NCBI GenBank assembly: GCA_038496445.1
Contig: JALMLS010000015.1
Span: 372,001-436,000 of the forward strand
Length of the DNA stretch: 64,000 nucleotides
Source: Trichosphaerium sp. ATCC 40318
Lineage: Eukaryota; Discosea; Flabellinia; Trichosidae
Direction of reading: 5' to 3'
Positions within the stretch are counted from its first letter, which is position 1, and the number at the start of each line of letters is the position of its first letter. This document shows, piece by piece, positions 1 through 10,911 of the stretch. Under the pieces are notes generated by a model that worked only from the letters and a program-made list of their open reading frames with translations, searched no databases and was not told where the DNA came from. Both the position numbers and the translations under genes were made by a program.

Positions 1-851
1 GATCCTGGCGCTACTGCTTTTCTTAATGCTTTCAAATCGAACTCTAGTTTGAAGAAACTTAACCTTGGTACGTAGAAAAGCCGTAGAGAACCACTATTTT
101 CGTTATTTGCCTTCTTTTAACTTTTTGTGCGCTACGTAAAAAGTCTCCGTTTACGCGCTGTGTATTTTCTAACGAATACTGTTTAGGTTGGAATAAGATC
201 ACACCAGAGATACTAGCAAAGCTCAGACATGTTCTGCGTCCAAACGCTATCAAAAAACGTGCTCTCGCTAAACAACGCGCACAACGTTTAGTAGAAGAGC
301 TTCCTACAAAAGTAACCAAACTTAAACACAATACAAGCGCTTCTTCAAATTTTGTAGACCAGCAAAAATTCCACGTCCAACAGCTCTTACCTGCTTTTAA
401 CGTACCTATTCCAACAGAAGAACTTATGATTACCGAACAGCAACAGTATCCATCAGCGCCAATTTTGAATTTCCCTTTCCTCGACACAACAGAGGAATTT
501 AGGCCTTTTTACGATATGTCAGCAACAGACTTCTCTGGAAACGCAATAAACTCTTCTCTTGGATTTGATATGCTACAAACACCTCAAATATCACAGCAAC
601 AGCAGCCTCAACAGATTTCACAGCTACAACAGCGAATACCGCAGCAAAATCAACAACAAATGATTTCAACACCACAACCAGATCCTGAAGTACAAACAAC
701 ACGTTGCACAGGTTGTAATACGCTTTTAAAGTTTTCGACGGTCGCTCATGCTCATATTATGTGCCCAATGTGCGGTACTGTAATGAGTACAACTGAACTT
801 AGTCAAATGGAGGCTTTACCTGTTTCTGCAGTAATTTTAAGCGAACTGTAA
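1..851 (+). CDS. LRR protein with C-terminal LSD1-type zinc finger (3' part)
   Basis: The gene enters from the left edge of the window. The visible exons are 1-67 and 187-851, joined in phase across a 119-nt intron (donor GTACGT, acceptor TTTAG). The first exon encodes the end of a leucine-rich (RNI-like) repeat. The second has a basic helical stretch, a Gln-rich linker (roughly 590-670) and a C-terminal module with two CxxC pairs (CTGC near 709 and CPMCG near 763) separated by a hydrophobic Ala-rich spacer, the pattern of LSD1-type zinc fingers. The LRR part probably binds protein, and the finger may bind protein or DNA. LRR plus LSD1 finger is inferred from pattern only. The 5' end lies outside the window. 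Confidence 0.7.
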
Positions 852-1279
852 AAAAGAAAAAAAACCGAAAAGAAAAAAAAAGAAAACCCTAATAAAATTG
901 TAATTATCTCCCCCCATTTCGGCAGTGCTTACCTCTTACAGTATCTATTAGTGAGATCTTATTTATTGTCAGTATTAGACACAGTGTGGAGCATATGGCA
1001 ACGCCTCAGGCTGACAGTTACGGACGCTTTTTTTTTTTTTTCAAATGTTAAGAATTGCAGTTCTTTGCGTATAGCGACATCTCAATCAATTAAAAAATTC
1101 CCTTTTGATGATTATTCATACACCATCAATATAACCCCAATTATATATCTATCCAGTGTAATAGTTGATTAACGCGTTAGCAACAAAAGGAGTAAAATTA
1201 AGTTTTTTATTTATTTTTTTGATTTGACCTTTTTTTTTGTTTTGTTTTTGTCGTTTGACACAGAAACGCTCTTTTCTAT
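852..1279. other. intergenic, convergent 3' ends
   Basis: This spacer lies between the converging LRR/zinc-finger and Ras 1 genes. It holds A- and T-rich runs, including a run of T near 1028-1040. No credible ORF or RNA gene is seen. Confidence 0.6.
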
Positions 1280-1950
1280 TTACACAAATAAACATTTCTT
1301 ACTTCCTTTCTTCTTATGTTTTGGTTTTTCTTGTCTTCGTATTTTTCTCACTGTTTCTTTAAATATCTCTGTAACGTTCCTACCAGTTTTTGCAGAAGTT
1401 AAAAAAAAACTTGCGTTGATTTTATCAGAGAAAGTTTTGGCATCAGTCTCAGGTACTTGTATATTCTCTTCAAGATCACACTTATTCCCAGCTACTACTA
1501 TAGGTATATAATCCTGTTCACAAAGAGCATCCTTTATACGACTATAATGATCTTCTAGTTCATCTAAACTTTGTTTTTCCGTCAAAGAAAAAACTAAAAT
1601 AAAGCCATCCGCCTCTTTGTAATACTAAAACGCAATGTCACGTGCGTAATTCGCCTTTTTTATTTTTTTTAAAAGTAAACTCCCGTACCATAGTCCGCAG
1701 TGCTGAGAACTCTTCCTGCCCTGCAGTGTCGATTATATCCAATAGAGCTATTTGATTATCAACTGATATCTGTTTTCTGTAAGCATCTTCAATTGTAGGA
1801 TCTAAAAAGATCGTTATTCCTTCTACTGTTCTCTAGGAGCTTACCATAGTCTACAACGAAGGCATTCTTTACAAATTTTATAGCAAGAGCCGTTTTACCA
1901 GTACCACCCGCCCCCAATAATATTATAGATACATTATTGATGTTTGACAT
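1280..1950 (-). CDS. Ras-family small GTPase (Ras 1)
   Basis: Exons (minus strand): 1845-1950, 1689-1801, 1280-1624, all in phase, about 187 residues. It is a GTP-dependent switch, expected at the plasma membrane. The P-loop reads GAGGTGKTA, switch I DPTIEDAY and switch [18 protein letters not shown] (guanine specificity) and TSAKTG also match Ras. The C-terminus is polybasic and ends CLFV, a CAAX box, so prenylation is expected. Introns fall right after VVDYG and after the ALRTM segment, the same two places as in the two other Ras genes in this window. The second intron contains CACGTG (1639). Gly-12 and Gln-61 equivalents are present. Confidence 0.93.
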
Positions 1951-3198
1951 TTGGGAAAAGAGAACAGCTTGCGATGATCAAAATTTCTTTTTAGTTTGAT
2001 GAAATCATGGTGACTAAATCACGTTGTGTTTGCTTTTTTCCCTATAATTCCTTTTGGCGATTTCCAGTCACTCTCTACTTATTATTCTAGGCCACTAAAC
2101 GCGAGATGAACGCGCTTGAGGTTTTTTTGGCTAAACCGACTTGTTTATTCGTTGAAATTGTATAAATACAATAGTAAGCGCTACTATGATGTGCTGTGGT
2201 AGTGTAGCTTCGCGAAAATTGTTTTTTGTTGAACAACGGTTTTTTATTTTCGGCCTTCGCCTAAAAATGTCGTTTCGCGTTTCTTCAGAAATATGAAACA
2301 CTGTTTCAAAAATAGTGAAATTTCTGGTGTACCCAAAAAAAATAGAATATGCGACCTCCTCTTTTCTGGTTGGAAACTAAGATTGGACGACTTGATGTAT
2401 AAAATTAGGTCTTATTTGTGCCTGTGAAAAGAAGGGCTAATATTCGACTAATTGTATTGCTTCAATCTGTGAAACTACTTGCGTTCAAAATTCTTGCTAT
2501 GTGGCTGTTAAATTCGTGGTTTATTCTTGTTGTTGTACAACCGAACAATAAAACTGACGTGGCAGGTACTAATTAAATATTGTCTTCAAGTTAGAATTAA
2601 CAAGACACCAGTGTGATCACATGTGACTATGTGGTAAAAAGAATAAGTGCTTTGTTTATACCGTGACCACAAACGCGCCATCTTCTTCCCCATGTTAGTC
2701 TACCTCTTGTACTAGCAGGTGTACCAATTTAAGCTATGATTGTCATACTAGCCATACTACTGTGCTTGTCTTCACTAAAACGTTATCAGAACAAAGAGTT
2801 ATAATACTGTAGTACATCGTGTAAGTAAATCCAAAACACGTGAATCTCACAAAAGGGATTTTTAGGATTATACTCAAACAAGTCATTGGTGATGTTGCAA
2901 TTGTTATGGTTGTTAGTGGTAGTCGTACGTATACTATGTTTAACTGGTGTGACTTGAACTTTTGTTCTTCACATCAAACTTTTTTGCAGGGATAATTTTC
3001 GTGAACATTTACGAACTACACGTCTGTTTGATGGGAAAAAATCCAAGGGATGAATTGTTGGCCTCTTTTTCCGTTAAGTTCGACACTTTAGTGCTTAAGA
3101 GCTTTAAATTACATAAGACTACGTCCATAGCGTTGTATACATTCGCTTGTGATTAATTACAGCTTTTGATTCGAAATTAGAGATAATACGATCATAAA
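1951..3198. other. intergenic, about 1.25 kb
   Basis: This AT-rich spacer separates the Ras 1 start (minus) from the phosphatase start (plus), so it should hold two divergent promoters. I see one CACGTG at 2837, scattered stops in all frames and no tRNA-like or coding signal. A 64-aa ORF at 2962-3156 has no supporting features. Confidence 0.5.
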
Positions 3199-4577
3199 AT
3201 GTTAGACAAGAGTTTAAAGTTCTTTTCATGGTTATGGTCTATTATTGCTGATGCTGTGCGTGTGTTTAGTAACTTTACATAATCTCATTTTCAATCTAGC
3301 TCCCGTTTATCGCTAATCGTATGAAAAACCTTAAACAACCGTCCAAAATGACACTTGTGCTTGATTTAGACGAGGTACTAACATTACATTACTACAATCA
3401 ATCATAACTCCATTTAGACTCTCATTCACGCGACAGTGTGCGCTGTACCGGACTGGGACCATAGAATCACAGTAACTCTTCCAACAGTAGACCAAAAGTA
3501 CGAGAATTGCACCTTCTACGTTAAGGAGAGGCCGTTCCTGGATGAATTCATAGACAAGGTTCGCCTAAAACCCCACAAAACACTCAAATCTCCTTTTGTC
3601 AAATAACCACTGCACAGTGGAAATCACACCTTTTAAAATTGATTTTCGCGCTATTGAGCCAATAAAAAAAAACTCGCGGCAATAAGGAGTTGACACTCAA
3701 AAACAGAATTTGCCTGCGGACTCTCCTTTTGAGAAAATGAAACACCGTTTGCTCTATAGTATGCGACGTATTGTGTTGTTTTCTAGCTTCGTAGAGGCTT
3801 TTAAAGGCGAAAAGGCTGAAGAGAGCTGACGTCATTTATTCTCGTTTTACGCTTCTTTTTTTATGTTTATATTCAATTTAGGCGTGTAAGTGGTATGAAT
3901 TATTTGTTTTTACGGCGAGTAAACCAGAATACGCGAATCCACTGATAGATAAAATCGATCCTTGCGGAAAAATTAAAGGCCGATATTTCCGACATGTATG
4001 CTCCCTTTGCTTAAACTGTAATGTAAATCTAACATTTTATATAGCATTGTATAAGTACAAATGGCCATTTTATAAAGGATTTAAGGACAATAGGTATGTT
4101 TGGAGTCTAATTTTGTAGCAACTCTCAAAATGATTTTTTTTCAAAACTTGTTTTTATTTTTGTTTCTTTTTTTAGCTAGGCGTCACATCTCTCTAACATC
4201 TTTTTAGGCATGGATTTAAGTAAAACTGTAATGTTAGATAACTCACCTGTGGCGTATTGGAATAATAAAGGTAATATAAGAGCGCCTAAGCTACATTTTC
4301 TCAAAACGAAAACTTTTATGTTTAAAATAGCTTTCAATGAAAATAACTTGCTTGTATTTTACTTTTATTTTGGTTTCCATGACTCACGTGTTTACTAACT
4401 TTTTTAGCTAATGCTATACCTATTCCTGGTTATTGGGGAGACAATCCATGGGACCAAGAACTACTTAATGTTATACCATTTCTTGATGCTCTTAGAAGTA
4501 CAAGGGATGTTAGATCTATTCTTAAACTAAGACTTGAACAATTTTCTCAACCTCAAAGGACACGATGTAGGGTGTGA
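3199..4577 (+). CDS. CTD small-phosphatase-like (FCP/SCP family) protein phosphatase
   Basis: Exons 3199-3255, 3300-3374, 3418-3558, 3882-3995, 4045-4093, 4208-4270, 4408-4577; 222 residues, every junction in phase. It belongs to the HAD-type Asp phosphatases acting on phospho-Ser/Thr, such as RNA polymerase II CTD or Dullard substrates. The catalytic DLDETL motif is split by an intron after DLDE. FVFTASKPEYA, HFIKDL and MLDNSP match the SCP/Dullard core. A short hydrophobic N-terminus (FFSWLWSII) could be a membrane anchor, as in Dullard. The 323-nt intron 3559-3881 is unusually long here. The first exon (57 nt) rests on frame and a GTGCGT donor only. Confidence 0.88.
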
Positions 4578-4964
4578 GATGAAGGCCTTTTTTTTTTTCA
4601 TTGAAAAAAAAGTGATAGAGAAAGATGACCTACTATACGCCCTAAAAGATAGAGTGAATAGAGGATTAATTGTGTGGGGTGGAAATCAGATGAGCTGATG
4701 TGTTGTTGTTCAAATAAGAATAACAACAAAAGAAAACTACACCCAAAAAATAATACCGATGTAAATAGAGTAATTTTATTGTACAGACGTCTTCGGTTGT
4801 TTATTTGTCTTTTTTCTTTCATTGTCAGGTATTCTTATTGGTTAAGTTAAAGCAACATCAAACGAGCGATAAGCTTGCTGTGTGAGTCTATTAATCGAAC
4901 TGAAAGATATTGGCGTTCAATTGTTATTGGTTTCTTATTTTTTTCTTAAACACAATTTGATTGT
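4578..4964. other. intergenic, convergent 3' ends
   Basis: Spacer between the phosphatase stop and the photolyase stop. It carries A- and T-rich tracts and no gene I can support. Confidence 0.6.
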
Positions 4965-7325
4965 TTAATTTTGGATGAAGCGGTTAATATACTTTGCAAT
5001 ATCAAACTTTCTTTTACATCCAGCGTAGTTCATATATCTTATTTTACCGAAAACATCACGTTCAGCCCATGCTCTATCATGTACACCGCCTAAAACAGCA
5101 TTAACAGAAAATCTTCAAATAATTCCTTTTTTTAAGTTTTGCTTCAAACTACTCACCTATAGCCCATGCTATACCAACGTATCCATTAGGATCTCTGCCA
5201 TCTAGTTCATATTTATCATTTAAAATTATAGCAAACTCCATAGCTTGCTCAGGAGATTCAGTCCACTCTAATATCTTCTTTGCCCAGTACATACGCATGA
5301 ACCCATGCATTTTACCTAAAACAACCATCTATAAAAACATGTGAGTATGTATTTCTGTGTTTATTACAAGGCAGTTAAGGGCAGTCAAGTTGTACGTTAG
5401 TTAGCATAAAAAGTATGAACTGGATTGGTCCCCAGTTCAGTCTTTTTCGTTATTGGTTTGCTACTCTAAATCGGGTTGTGGAAACTTGACTGCCTCCAAA
5501 CTTAACCAGGTTGTGCAATTTTATATTCACACTTTTCTATTATTCTTACCTCTGTTTGAGCTGCGTTCCATAAGTCATCATGAGTTTCACTTTTTTCAAG
5601 TTGGTCCAAGCTACAATGAGTTAGAATTCGTTTTTTATTATTTAGGCTCACGTGTATAAATATTGCCTGGTGTCTTCTTTGTGTTCATTTAGTGTTATTG
5701 TCGCCCAGTTAGCTATACCTTCAATGCTGTCGTATTTAGGATTATAGTGACAGTAGTTGTCAGTAAGTTCTAATATGAAATGATCAGAGAAGGAAATACG
5801 TTGAACAGTTTTTATCAAATTGTGTACCTCTCCTCACAATAAGCTCTTCAAGGAAGCTTTCTACAGCTTCTTTATGCTTCTTTTCATACTTTAACGCTTC
5901 AAAAGCTGCACGTTGAGCAGATAGTTGACCAAAGTGAAGATCTTTAAATGAGGAAATCAGCAAACAATACTATTGCAGTAAAGCCGTACAAGGTGACAAG
6001 TTTGATTGTCCGTTAATGTTAGGATCATTGCGATGTAAGTAGAGTTGTATCCTAAACATTCATAAGATTAAAATAGTGTTGTATAGTTCATATAAACAGT
6101 AAACAAGGTACCTCTTTGTTAGAAACTCTTTCAAAGCTTGAAGGCTGTTTTCTTGGCCTGGCTTTATCCATTCAATGTCATGTTCAATAGGAGGCTTAGG
6201 AAGGTACTCAGCCCAATTTGTACCTTTGACAGTCATTAGATAGGGTGTAAATTACTCAAGGTCACGTGGTATTAGCAATACGTGATCAGCAAAAAAAAGA
6301 AAAAAAGAAGAAAAATCCAAAACGCACGAGCTTTTAATTGTTCAGTAAGCCAAGATTCTTTGACTGTTTGCTTTTGAAGTTCTGGAAAATCTGTTAAATA
6401 GTCATCCAATTTTGAGTTAATCTTCTTTCTAATAGTTCTTGCAGCGTATTCTTGTTTAGGAGATGCTACCCAAACAGGTACAACATTATGAGCATCAACC
6501 TAAATAACAGTTGTGAACAGACACAAAAAATCTCGAAAAAGCAAAAAGTACCTCAGTGACTTGACAGTTAATGTCATCTTGTTCTATTGATGCAACTATT
6601 TCATCCTTCCATCCTCTGTTTATACGTAGAGGAGAGTAATCACAAACTAGGTGACCTACTTTATGAGTCTTCACAAAGTCTGGGATGGTTGCTGGCGGTA
6701 ATCCCTTTTTTTGAATTGTTAGAGTTTTACGGACGTTCTGGCTTAATTTTTGGTGTTTTTTATGTACCTTTAGCATAAAGAATGGTATTTCAAGTGTATT
6801 AAGATGCTCTTCGACTTGACGTAAACCGTTCACCATAAACTGTTTAGATTGTTACAAAAAGGCTTTCAATCTGCTTAATTATGTAGTGCCTTGAAGTGAC
6901 GCGCAGTTGCGCGTTGAAATACTGGCATTAGACTGAAAACGACAACTAGTGGTCTTTTTCCTTTAGAAGCTACTTCTTGTGCGTACAGCAACGCCCAATT
7001 ATCCTTGGAGCGCTTTACGGGATATTTAGTATTATTGCAAAGTGTATTTCGCCGCACCTGATCTCTACTCATCCAATACACAACAGGACCTTCATTTTCA
7101 TCCTACAAGAAGATGAACGGATAGTACGAAGGTTCTTTCTTACGATTTTTAAAAGGCTTCTCCTACGCGATAAAATGACATCTGAAGTCGATAATGCACG
7201 CGTATGAACAAGTTTAGCCTACCAACGAATAATTTTAGCTAAAAGCGGACTAAATGTCAACTTGCTTTTTTAGTTCTTGTTTTAGAGGTGGTTGTAGCAC
7301 GCCTCTTTGTAGAAGAACGTAACAT
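4965..7325 (-). CDS. class II CPD DNA photolyase
   Basis: Fourteen exons (minus): 7262-7325, 7144-7181, 7058-7102, 6890-7012, 6768-6839, 6552-6704, 6328-6499, 6112-6223, 5990-6051, 5828-5941, 5652-5769, 5550-5610, 5157-5328, 4965-5089. They give about 476 residues in one frame, the usual class II length. The enzyme repairs UV cyclobutane pyrimidine dimers using FADH- and light. Diagnostic class II segments are [56 protein letters not shown] and [19 protein letters not shown]. The N-terminus is short, basic and Ser/Thr-rich, and could be an NLS. The intron 6840-6889 has a GC donor if the frame is right, and several introns are stop-free multiples of three. It lies head-to-head with the F-box/LRR gene, 77 bp away. 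Confidence 0.95.
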
Positions 7326-7402
7326 GTATACTTGCAAGTAAATATTAAACTGTCTTGACCTAGTGCGACCTTTTACGTACTTTTTTTTAGTTTTAACCGT
7401 AT

Positions 7403-8687
7403 ATGTCGCGCTCGATGAGGCGTGCGCACCGTAGATCGCGTACTTTTTCAGCTAGCGAGACAACACAAAAGAAGTTATTACGTCAAGATGCAAACGGAAG
7501 TAAGGAAGGCTCAAAAAGTGCTCGTTCGCTTAGAACTGCAAGAAGAGCAAAGAGTTCAAGGACCGTACAATCTACTTCAAAACTAAAGACTGTCCAAAAA
7601 GGTACTGCAAAGTATATGTACGCGCCTAAATACTTTAAAGATAAGACCGGCATGTCGAAACAAGTTCTTTGTCGCATTTTCGCTTTTTTAGAAGTTGAGA
7701 CACACAGCATTACTTTCTATAAACAATACAACCACCTGTCACTCGTATCAAAGCTTTGGAAAGGTGCACTTATCGCGTGTATCCGCGAATTTAAAGCAGA
7801 AGACCTGGGCATGTGGAATTTTACCAGTCGTACTACGTCGGCGTCTATAGGCAAATTCAGAGTGCGTTTTTTGTTCAAACGCAACAAAAAAGCGGTTATT
7901 CTTAAAAGCTAAAACCCTCGCTATCAGCATTGTTCTTATTCGCGTTGCGTATAGCGCTCTTAAAACAAGCTTTTGACAGATTTTAATTAGTTTGTCAAAT
8001 TAAAACTTCTGTGTGAACTAGTCGCTTTAAAACTACTTTATACTACAGTTTAGATATCTAACTATCTTAATATAGAGCTCTTTACGCTCCTTGGTACTCA
8101 GAAACTGCCTTATTTCATCAAATAGTCTTCATAAAACATTACCTCACTTAACGAAACTACAACACCTTAATCTTCGTGGTGTTAGTATTGATTCTCGTGT
8201 AATGCAAGATATATGTGCCCTTGGGTACCAGATCAGATATTTATATATCCACTTGACGCCAAAGATAAAGCCAAAAGTTCTTTGTCAATCCCTTTTAAAG
8301 TTTGACAAGCTCAAAAACTTCGGATTAGTCATTGACGTAGAAGTACCTTCAAAGTACAATATTGTACATAGCTTGCCTTTAAGCAAGCTAGAGGAACTTG
8401 TGCTTGTTGGTAATCATTGTTGTACACTATCAAAGACAGATTTAGAGAAAATGAGAAGACTTAGAAGGCTGGTACTTGGTTCTGGATTTTCCAAGACTTT
8501 ACAAGATCATAAAGAATCAATTTCAGTACTAGGAGATTGTAAGAGCTTTCAAGTGCTTGTATTATTTCTTGTACACTTAGGAACTCCTAGTGCTGATTAT
8601 ACAAAGACTTTAAAGGCATTAAAGTCAAGCTTGAAGTCTGTTAGAATAAGAGAACAGACTTCTGTTGCACGTACTGATGGATTCTAA
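7403..8687 (+). CDS. F-box / leucine-rich-repeat protein
   Basis: Exons 7403-7861 and 8076-8687 (356 residues, in phase). The first about 90 residues are very rich in Arg, Lys and Ser. They are followed by an F-box-like helix bundle (LCRIFAFLEVETHSI to LSLVSKLWKGAL) and then LRRs in exon 2 (LRSLVLRNC, LQHLNLRGV, LEELVLVGN, LRRLVLGS). F-box/LRR proteins are usually substrate adaptors of SCF ubiquitin ligases, and I infer that role. The short 77-bp gap to the divergent photolyase gene implies a shared promoter region. Confidence 0.8.
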
Positions 8688-8932
8688 AAAAAAATTAATA
8701 AGAAATCCATCTTTTTTGTTATGACTCTTGTTTGGGTTATTGATTGCTTTTTTTCCGTCCTTTTTTGCTTCCGTGGATGTTTGTTTCGAGTACAAGTAAG
8801 CCTAAAGTGTTGTAATAAGCAAGAACAAAGGCAAGTACACGTGTACGGCCATAAAATGTTACAGTTAATACCTTATTTGATGTTAAGTCACTTACAAATC
8901 TAACGTCCATAAACCTGAGTATACCAATTAAA

Positions 8933-10750
8933 ATGGCAGAGCCTAAAAAAGACTCTACAACTGAAGCATTCTCAACAGTTGGCGTAGATATTTCTGAAGT
9001 AAATAAATTTTGTCGTCTTCCACTCTTAACTGTCATTGACACGTTATTAATAGGAGAAACTTGAGGAACTGTACAAACAGGCAGCAAATTTTGATAAAGC
9101 TGGTATTTTAATTATAGGCAACTCAGGAGTTGGAAAGACCACGTTGATTAACACGTGTTTTGGTAAAACTTTGGGTGAAGTACGTTTTCTTTAGTTTTTA
9201 TGAAGTTCCTCGTAGGAACTACCTTATAGTAGTACTGGTGCGGAGAAAGACGAGCGTCTAGGCATAGCTCCTACCTACGCCATTTTTAGGTTATTTGGAT
9301 CTTTTTTTGTTTACACATTACAGGTTATAGGCATAGAAACTGGGGTGGACCCAGAAGAGTACAAGAGAACAACTTCGGCGTGGATAGAAAGAGCCGAAGT
9401 TCATTTATGCTATTATGTTGTAAACGCAGACGCTCATCGCTGGCTTGAATATGATACATCACTGGCGAAAATGATACAAGAAAAGATACCTCTCCTTGTT
9501 GTTCTTACTCACTGTGATGCGGCTTCCCCAGATCAAACCAAGAAACTGTCTGATGCTATCAAATGTGATGTAGATGAGAAAAACATAATTCATCTCGGAA
9601 TACCTCCAAACAGAGTGGTACTTAACTTTTGTAGATTTCTAGCTATTTTTTTTTTTTGGTCTAACTTGACATCTTAGGTATATTACCCTACTAAGTGTCC
9701 TTCTTGTGAGGGTAAGGCTATGTATATTCCTTTACATGGCAACTATTTGCACGTGATTTTTACCTTTGACAAAAAATTACTAATAGTTCTGTAGCTGTAT
9801 TGATCCAAAATGTGCTGTCACTTTTGATATTCCAGAAACACTTATCAAAAGAGGTAATGAATTGCTTGCCAATCTCAAAAAATCGTCAAGGAACATCTCA
9901 GTAAATAATACTGCCGACAGTAGTGTTGAACCTTCAGTAGAACTGGTATGTAACAATGTAAAGAAAGACAAATTGTGATTCAGTAAAAAAAACTCTCGAA
10001 ATATTTCAACAAAGCCAATTAACTTGTTTACAAGATAAATGGCGGATTTGACCCTGCTACAGATGAACAATACCAAAGGTTAATTAATAGGCCACTTGAA
10101 TTGTTACCTGAGAATGTACAAACGTCGTTTCGTATTGCTGTAAATGATGGGACTCCGAAAAGAAGATTTGGTGTTTCAATTGGTATAATCACAGCATCCG
10201 TTGCTGGCGCAGGAGCTGCAGGAGCTTCGCCAATTCCTATCGCTGACTTGCCAATACTTGTATCCATTCAAGTAAGCATGTTTTTCGGCCTTGCTACTAC
10301 ATGGGGAGTTTCTACACAGTTCACAAAGAGCAAGATAAAAAGTATGGCTTTAGCAGCAGTAGGTAGCATTGGAGCATTTGCAGCTATTGCAATAGGCACG
10401 TGTTTTTTCTAAAGATAGAAAAACTTTCATTCCATCTAGAGTATTGACTGTATCTAGGCGGAAGCGCACTGGCATCAGCTTTGAAACTCATACCTGGTGT
10501 TGGGACTGTAGTTGGAGGCATAATTAATGCTTCTGTTGCTACCACTTTCACCCTCACTCTTGGTATTGTATTCACCATAGGATTTTATGATATTTGGAAA
10601 TACGGTGGTTCTACTCTAGATGAAATAGAAGCAAAACTAAAGAAAGCTATGGAGTCTGCTAAACGTATCTTTAAAAAAATTACTAGAGGGCAAGGTCCTA
10701 CAGCTATTTTGGAGTCTGAACTTCAAATGGTTGATGATGACTATTGTTAA
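8933..10750 (+). CDS. P-loop GTPase with zinc ribbon and hydrophobic C-terminal domain
   Basis: Exons 8933-8998, 9054-9179, one uncertain exon within 9216-9289, 9324-9617, 9678-9752, 9787-9945, 10035-10395, 10458-10750. The P-loop is GNSGVGKTT and the G4 box is THCD after LLVVLTH. A four-Cys module follows (CPSC and CSCIDPKC), split by an intron. The last two exons encode two long Gly/Ala-rich hydrophobic stretches resembling the tail of DUF697-type GTPases, so membrane association is likely. The small exon between G1 and G3 does not close in phase as written: either it is a 22-nt exon at 9268-9289 joined to 9331, or a base is wrong. The intron 10396-10457 needs a GC donor (GCACGTG). Confidence 0.75.
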
Positions 10751-10911
10751 ACAACGTCTTATGTAATCTATTCATTGGCACAAAAACGAGCAATAAATAA
10801 CGTTGTCAATCATTTGTAGCTCAATTCTGTTTTTTCTTAGACGGTGTACCGAGAATCAAGTTTATTATGTCAGTTTGATTCCAAGGTCTAAAGAAGGGAG
10901 GTGATGTAACA

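Noticed and set aside
59-487. Minus-strand 142-aa ORF
   Set aside because: It is antisense to the in-phase LRR/zinc-finger exon and has no family features.
7201-7262. A 23-nt intron in the photolyase N-terminus
   Set aside because: Using the acceptor TTCAG before 7181 gives an ordinary intron and restores the class II N-terminal pattern.
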